Assembly (NCBI GenBank): GCA_021521415.1
Contig: JAIQDT010014644.1
Location: forward strand, 104,354-168,353
From: Bidens hawaiensis
Taxonomy: Eukaryota > Streptophyta > Magnoliopsida > Asterales > Asteraceae
Direction of reading: 5' to 3'
Length of the DNA stretch: 64,000 nt
Position numbers and translations under genes: made by a program. Below, one piece after another: positions 58,151-64,000 of the stretch (positions within the stretch are counted from its first letter, which is position 1; each line of letters begins with the position of its first letter). Below the pieces are notes generated by a model that had not been told where the DNA came from, searched no databases, and saw only the letters and a list, made by a program, of their open reading frames with translations.

Positions 58151-60497
58151 ATGAGTCAAGATTTTGAAAGAGCAAAAGCCGATTTTGACCAAACGAAATC
58201 CGGAGTCAAAGGAATCCTAGATTCCGGGGTGTCGAAGATTCCGAGTATATTTATCCACCCACCGGAGAGTTTACAAAAATACCCGTGTCATGGAACGAGC
58301 AGTCTTGATCTGCAAGTCCCGGTGATTGATCTTAATGACTTGGAAGGTGGAAAAGAAGTCAAAGTTGGTCAAATCCGGGAAGCATCGGAACAATGGGGGA
58401 TTTTTCAACTGGTGAACCATGGGATTCCGGTTAGTGTTTTGGATGAAATGTTGGAAGGCGGCGTGCGAGGATTTCACGAGCAACCGAGTGAGGTGAAGAT
58501 GAAGTGGTACTCGCGTGCGTACGAGCAGCAAGTGAGGTTTTACTCTAATGGTGTTCTTTATGAGGCGCACCCGATTTGTTGGAGGGACTCGATTTCTTGT
58601 CACTATGCTGATGGTGAACTTGATCCTAATGCATTACCACCGGTTTCCAGGTATTACTCAGTTACGAGCAAACTGTACGAAAATGTAATCATAAGTTTAT
58701 TCAATATAACGTTTTTTTTTTTTTCATTTTTGCATACCCTTTGTTTTAAATGTAATCAAGTAAACAATTTTGGTTAAGTGTATTCAAGATAACAGGTAAA
58801 GTAATCAAGTAATCAACTTTTGTTAAGTTTATTCAAACAGGCAATTTTGTATACCCTTTGAAAATGTAACCAAGTAATTAACGTTGGTTAAGTTTATTCA
58901 AGATAACGAGTTTTTTTGCATACCTTTGAAAAAATGTAATCTAGTAAACAACTTTGGTTAAGTTTATTAAAACGTTTTTTTTTTTTTTTTTTCATACAAC
59001 TTTGTTTAAGTTTATTCAAGATAACGGGTTTTTTGCATACCCTTTTACTGGTTTGCAGGCGAGCGATACAAAACTACATGGAAAAGATATTAAATCTAAA
59101 AGTTACACTAGCAGGATTACTATCTGAGGCTTTAGGGCTCAACCCGAACTACCTAGAAAGCATTGACTGCATGAAAACCGCAACACTCGTCTGCCAGTAT
59201 TATCCACCCTGCCCCGAGCCAGACTTGACTCTAGGAGTCCCAAGGCACTCAGACCCGTCTTTCATAACCATTCTTCTTCAAGATAGTCTCGGTGGTCTTC
59301 AGGTTCTCAAAGGAAGTCAATGGGTGGATGTCAAACCGATCAAAGGGGCAATCATAGTAAATATTGGCGATCATTTGCAGGTAAATGTGATATTTTCGAC
59401 TGGTCATGTTGGCCCGAAAAAACCTTTTGTTGGTAAATGTGATATTTTCGACTGGTCATGATGTCAAACCGATCAAATAGGGCTGCTAAACGGGTCATAT
59501 TCATTGGTTGGCATGTTAAACCCGACACCCAAAAATCGTCACACTCATGAACCGGAATACACGTTTAATCTGAAAAACAAAAATTTTTATTTTTTTTCAT
59601 TTTGTATACTAATACTTTAAAGTTTCAAATTTACCTATTATCTTTATGGGCAATCACTACACATTTTTTTAGAAAAATAAAAAGTAAAAAAATGTGTTAA
59701 ACGGGCCAACTCACGAACCTGCTGGGTTGATAAAAACACGACCGCAAACTGACCTGATCCTGTTTAGACGAAATCCAAACTCACGAATTTCGTGTTAGGT
59801 TCATGTCGTGTCTGATTTGACCCGTTTCAGTTTTAGCTAATTTATTTTACCTTTTTGACTGACCCGTTCATAAAAAAATACGTTATAATTGTCACCTATA
59901 ATTTTTCGACCACTCTCTTAAGTTCTTTAGTTTAAATGTGTTTAAACATGGTTTTGCTAAAGGTGGCAAAACAGGCCTGGTCAAAAAGGTTGTGTAACAG
60001 GTCAAGCGGGCCTAGTTGATCCAACACACTTTTTATCAAAAAGTTTTGAACTTTATAAATAATTAGTGTCACATATGATTACAATTTACAAACATTATAT
60101 CTATTTCAATAATAATATAATTTCACGAGTAGTACGATTTTAGGAGGTTTACGTTTTAAAAAGCCTTTTTCTGCGCGTTTGACCTGTTTGAGATAAAACA
60201 TAACCCGAATCAGCCCGTTTATAGTTCTTTCAACGTGTGTAGCTCATGAGCAATGACAAGTTTAAGAGTGTGGAACATAGAGTGCTGGCTGCACCAGTCG
60301 GGCCAAGACTATCTGCTGCATGCTTCTTTTACCCGAGGACTGCTAATTACTCTAAGCCCTACGGGCCCATAAAGGAACTGGTGTCTGAAGAGGCCGGGCC
60401 CGTATACAGGGAAGTGGCCCATAATGAATATATGTCTTGCTACAGGTTTAAAGGAGGCGCCAATGGTAACTCAGCACTTCCTTTCTTTAAGCTTTAG
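58151..60497 (+). CDS. 2-oxoglutarate/Fe(II) dioxygenase, ACC-oxidase-homolog (DOXC) type
   Basis: Cytosolic oxygenase of specialised or hormone metabolism; the substrate cannot be told from sequence. Exons 58151-58650, 59059-59380 and 60243-60497 (all GT-AG) make 358 residues, the usual size. The N-terminal DIOX_N part contains VPVIDLNDLEG and EQWGIFQLVNHGIP. The double-stranded beta-helix holds the iron ligands H and D in PRHSDPSF and H in VEHRVLA. The 2-oxoglutarate-binding R-x-S is in GPRLSAACFF. WYSRAYEQQVRFYSN and the GIFQLVNHGIP block fit the ACC oxidase homolog/E8-like clade rather than true ACC oxidase. ATG 58151 (MSQDFERAKADFDQTKSGVK) is the family start; an in-frame ATG at 58091 would add 20 unlikely residues. 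All key residues are present. Confidence 0.93.
58665..59045 (+). repeat. Degenerate tandem repeats filling dioxygenase intron 1
   Basis: AATGTAATCAAGTAA, TTTGGTTAAGTTTATTCAA and GCATACCCTTT words recur four to five times at roughly 90-110 bp spacing, separated by T runs. Confidence 0.75.
59470..60235. repeat. Probable MITE in dioxygenase intron 2
   Basis: Starts near GGGCTGCTAAACGGGTCAT and ends near CCGAATCAGCCCGTTTATAG, which are loosely inverted. The interior has many CGGGTCA, GACCCG and GTCGTGT words. Exact ends and target duplication are not settled. Confidence 0.45.
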
Positions 60498-61107
60498 AGA
60501 TGAAGTTTGTGAAGTGATTGTTGGTTCGGAGTATAATGTTATTAATTATTTTAAATAAAATGGATTATTATTTATTAGCAAGTAAACTCATATATAATTA
60601 TGTATATATAAACTGATAATTTCGGTTTTATTAGTAGAACACTGTTACATACTCGTATCGTTGGCCCGTTTCCCATGACAACACATTTTTCACTGGAATA
60701 ACTGTTGGTCCTCTGCCTTTTTCGCCTAAAGGATCCACGTGACACGTTCCTTACTACATGTTTATTTTTGACTGGTCGAATGTTCATTTTGGTGATTTCT
60801 TAAAAATTAATGTAAAATTTGTGATAATGAGTCATGAAAAAATGGACTCATTTGTATCAAGGTATTCATGGCACGATTTGGCTCGTTCAAGTTTCAAATC
60901 GTAAGTCAGACTGCTAAACTGTCAAACCGTCAATGCTGAACCCTTGAATTACAATCCTACTTTCAAAATAAATATTTCAACTCAAACTAGAAAAAAAAGA
61001 AGAAAAAAAAACATACAAAGAAGAAAACAATTAGCAAGAACACTATTACATACATATATACATACTTGACCGAATACGGTTGACCCGTGCCCATGGTCAA
61101 ACTTGAA
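60498..61107. other. Region between two convergent genes
   Basis: The 3' flanks of the dioxygenase (+) and the small protein gene (-). No further gene was seen. Confidence 0.5.
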
Positions 61108-61494
61108 TCACCAACCTTGTGGCCATCTCCCTTTCGGGTCAAGCTTCGGCAACCATCTTCTTTTCTTCGGTTTATCACCCGGTGCTTTGTTTTCCTTGTC
61201 CGGCCATATCAACCTTGACAAGAATCCCTTTCGAAACGGTTTAAAGCTTTGACCTTGACGTTGACTTTGACTTTGAGTATGAAAGATTTGATCATGTGTT
61301 CTAATGGTGGTGAAGTTTATATAGCTTTGTTCTAGGGACTCTTTGGGTATTTCCCTAGCTAACAAAGGAGATGAACCACCCCAATTATTATTATTGGTGC
61401 CTAAATATAAAGGTGGATGTTGTGGTGATCTAAATTCCAATAATTCTCTTTGCCTCATATCTTCAAGAATATTGTCAAATGTCAATTTCTTCAC
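61108..61494 (-). CDS. Small plant protein ending WLPKLDPKGRWPQGW
   Basis: A frame of 129 codons whose C-terminal block RRWLPKLDPKGRWPQGW and N-terminal block LTFDNILEDMRQRELLEF recall a small plant-specific family of unknown function; this is from memory. The middle has a GGSSPLLAREIP segment and a Q/S-rich stretch. The C-terminal half is strongly basic, so nuclear or nucleic-acid-associated location is possible but unproven. The frame does not begin with ATG: the codon at 61494 is GTG, and a stop lies only a few codons upstream. CTCAAAAG at 61496-61503 could be a splice acceptor, so a first exon carrying the ATG may lie upstream. Otherwise translation would start at the ATG at 61458, losing twelve conserved residues. 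Confidence 0.65.
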   Translation of the reverse strand: MKKLTFDNILEDMRQRELLEFRSPQHPPLYLGTNNNNWGGSSPLLAREIPKESLEQSYINFTTIRTHDQIFHTQSQSQRQGQSFKPFRKGFLSRLIWPDKENKAPGDKPKKRRWLPKLDPKGRWPQGW

Positions 61495-61503
61495 TTTTGA
61501 GGT

Positions 61504-62275
61504 TTTTATAATAATCCAAGTGCTGGAAAGTTGACTGAGTCAATAATGGTTTCTAAATGGGATGAAATTATCTTGTGCAGTGGATACCCTTTGGACATGT
61601 GGTGTTTTATTACTCATAGGATTGTATAAGACGAAAAATATATGATTTATATATTATTTATAAATTTTTGAAAAAATAAATGATTTGTTCACTTTTATGA
61701 TGCTTGCTAAGCTTAAATAAATAAACTATAGATATAAATTTTAAACATTTATATAGAAACTACTAGTGTATGTTAAAAATTAGATAAAGATAATATAATT
61801 ATATGTTGTTTTCAGTAATAGATGAGTTTATGTATTTAAATAGGAAGTCAATAATTAATTTTTATTTGTAGTTGATTAAAACAATTTTGTTTGATGTAAT
61901 TGTTTGATTTAATGTGGAAAGACATGGTTGAGAACAAAAATAATGTCTTAATAATAACTTAGTTATAAACTCTTATTCTTATAATTTAAAGATAGTTGCA
62001 TTAGAAAAACATGTCGGTCTCAAAACATTCGCTAATTTCTTCAAGAACGTAGACATGACATTCGGTCTTAAAACATGTAGGTTTGACTAGTCGAATAGTA
62101 CAACACAAACACAAACACAAACTAATATATGTATTATATAACTCATAATTGAATAGATATGATTCCAGTAGAGTTAAAAACTGTATTCACATCACAAAAA
62201 CCAGATTGTACATAGAAGCCTGTATCTCGAAAAACCAAAAACCTAAACCTTGCTACCGACCTTAAATTAGTTAAC
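61504..62275. other. Intergenic DNA between the small gene and CDT1
   Basis: AT-rich. It should contain the promoter and any first exon of the gene at 61108-61494 and the 3'UTR of CDT1. A TATAAAA on the minus strand at 61510-61504 is too close to the open frame to serve a start at 61494. Confidence 0.4.
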
Positions 62276-63428
62276 TTAGTTAGCATTCAATAGTCTTGTG
62301 CGTATTGATTCCGAGCTTGATATTTTGTTAACACTGCAAATACATAAGATTTTGTCAATAAACAAAATATTAATTCTAATGTACTTAATTCAACCTTATT
62401 ATGTGACAATGTAAACTTACCAGCACAAAATATCACCACTAGATGCTACTTTCTCATAAATCCATTCAGGAGCTATCTCTTGCAGCAATCTAAGCTGTTC
62501 TTCAGCTTCTTCTGCAAAATTATTAAAAACAAGATTACGGTTTTGTAAGGTTTCGATCGTTTTTAACTTTGAACATTTTAACTAAATTAAAGACATAAAG
62601 ACTCTTACTTTTATCAATAATTTCCACTTGGCTTGAAGTTAACATGTTCATAAGCTCATCTTTTTTTACAATCGTGCGTTTAACCGACTGAAAGTAAAAC
62701 CAAAGCATGTCGAATAGTTTAGGTAATCCCGCAACCATCTTTTTCCTCCATTTAGCCTGCGAGATTTCTTGATCGTTTTCCTCTAATACTTTCAGTTCAT
62801 TTTTTTTAATCTGAAACATAAACATACTTTAGTAACATATATATAAAATATACGAATCAACGTATATATACGATTTGCAGTTCGAATAACGAATGTACCG
62901 ATGCTAGAAGATCATCCGAGAGAATATCAGAAAGATAATAATCATCTTCATCACTAGATACCCTTTTGACAGGAGTATCAAACGTTATCGATCTCTTGCC
63001 ACTCGCGCGTCTGGTTAGCTTGCTAGGATGCATGACTGAATCTTGATCTGGTGTCGTAAAACATCTGACCGGTGGTTGGATTGATTGTGCAGGTGTGGCA
63101 CTAAATGGAGTTGTGACCATCTTAACTGGAGTTGCATCACTGGATGACAAATCAAGCTTCTTAACAGGTGTTTCGGGTAATTTATTGTCGACCCGAGTTT
63201 CAGAAGTCAAAGCTGTAGGTTCTTGGTTAACTGGTTTTAAATTTGGAGTCAAGACTTGTTTCGAGAACCGTTAGTTTGAACGACTGAGAGATAAGAGACG
63301 CTGCAACGGGCTGACGTTCGGAAACTGAAGGTGTTGTATGTTGAACCGAATCAAGATTCGGTTTTTTTAATTGAAAATGTAGGTTTATTAAAAGGTTCAG
63401 GTAACCTCTCCTCTGGAACTTCATCACC
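62276..63428 (-). CDS. CDT1: DNA replication licensing factor CDT1, C-terminal part with two frame disruptions
   Basis: Nuclear protein that loads the MCM2-7 helicase at origins. Visible minus-strand exons: 63428-62899, 62810-62609, 62511-62421 and 62333-62276. They encode GDEVPEERLPEPFNKP, a proline/threonine-rich linker with repeated TPVK motifs (CDK-site-like), DILSDDLLAS joined to IKKNELKVLEEND, then the C-terminal winged-helix domain (AKWRKKMVAGLPKLFD, AEEQLRLLQEIAPEWI) and the end ILCCVNKISSSESIRTRLLNAN. The exon phases fit. Within the first exon, however, the frame must shift twice by one base: at the A7 run (63362-63368) and near 63270. Removing one base at each gives 528 in-frame bases. 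This is either a pseudogene or, since one site is a homopolymer, assembly error. The 5' exons lie beyond 64000. Confidence 0.85.
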
Positions 63429-64000
63429 CTGATAATAAAAACTTTAATTAGTTAAAAAGAATATTATTCAATAATCACAAAAACAATGCAAAAACAAAAG
63501 GAAATAATACAGCAGAGATAGATTTGTAAACGAGTCGAGCCAGGCACGAGCTCGGCTTGTTTTGAGCTCTATTTTTAAAGCTCGAGTTCCAATCATGAGT
63601 CGCTTTTCACGCTTGAGCTCAACTCGTGGTTGACTCGTTTATAACATGATTAATTAATTTGTATACATTTATAGTTATTTTTTCACATATTCTTTTCAAT
63701 TATAATTTTACAAAGAACATAATTATTTAAAAAAAAACAGAGAACATAACATGTATATTATTTCATTATTTAATCACAATTTTATATATAACAATAATTA
63801 TTAAATCAACATACATATTAAATAAAAAACATATAAATGACTATATATATAACACATTGTTACCATCCCAAAACACTTGAAAAATTACGTATTTATTAAT
63901 CGTTTTGTTAATTTATTGGTGTTTCAATCACCGAGTTTGGTTTAAAAAAAATTCATACATACGTTAATATATGTTTTTTTAATTCCTTGGTTTCCTGTTT
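63429..64000 (-). other. CDT1 intron (partial) with GAGCTCG repeat fragment
   Basis: The acceptor lies at 63430-63429 on the minus strand. 63528-63650 is a fragment of the GAGCTCG-rich family (GAGCTCGGCTTG, AGCTCGAGTTCC). No further exon is visible up to the window edge. Confidence 0.6.

Noticed and set aside
58271..58603. Minus-strand open frame across dioxygenase exon 1
   Set aside because: Antisense shadow of a clearly coding exon.
1..64000. tRNA or rRNA genes
   Set aside because: Only tRNA-like SINE promoters were seen; no complete cloverleaf or rRNA segment was recognised.

Overview
This is plant nuclear DNA: AT-rich, with spliced GT-AG genes, plant-only gene families (LBD transcription factors, a DOXC-type dioxygenase) and dense small transposons. 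The mix of families suggests a eudicot, probably an asterid such as a member of the Asteraceae. That placement is inference. About 15 percent of the window is gene body. The rest is intergenic DNA built largely from LTR elements, SINEs and non-autonomous DNA transposons, several of which can be delimited to the base by their target-site duplications.

Layout. 425-4625 (+): the last eleven exons of PARP1 (BRCT, WGR, regulatory and catalytic parts); the zinc-finger exons lie left of the window. Two PARP1 introns carry foldback/MITE insertions. 6335-8003: a solo LTR with TSD CTTTC. 11188-12505 (+) and 18960-19735 (-): two class-I LBD genes, LBD16-like and LBD17/29-like, arranged tail to tail. 20-52 kb: a gene desert holding a MULE-like element (25070-26323), a compound foldback (28594-29536), a PIF/Harbinger-type element (31092-31956), SINEs (22156, 33016), a hAT MITE (36935-37163), a young complete non-autonomous LTR element (38253-40838), a solo LTR with a nested SINE (45942-48371) and a near-perfect short hairpin (48980-49091). 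52225-52539 (+): a possible small membrane-protein gene. 53901-55545 (-): a 5'-truncated, frameshifted reverse transcriptase with a zinc-knuckle and restriction-endonuclease-like tail. 56933-57109 (+): mitochondrial ribosomal protein bL33 with a probable 5'UTR intron. 58151-60497 (+): a three-exon 2-oxoglutarate dioxygenase (358 aa). 61108-61494 (-): a small basic plant protein whose first exon is not visible. 62276-63428 (-): the last four exons of the replication-licensing factor CDT1, which needs two single-base frame corrections; its 5' part lies right of the window.

The genes do not form a pathway. PARP1 and CDT1 act in genome maintenance, the LBD pair in auxin-driven lateral-root initiation, bL33 in organelle translation and the dioxygenase in specialised metabolism. 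I found no convincing unknown multi-gene system. The strongest leads are the reverse transcriptase with an R2-like C-terminus, the convergent LBD pair, the disrupted CDT1 frame, and several transposons with well-defined ends and odd internal structure.
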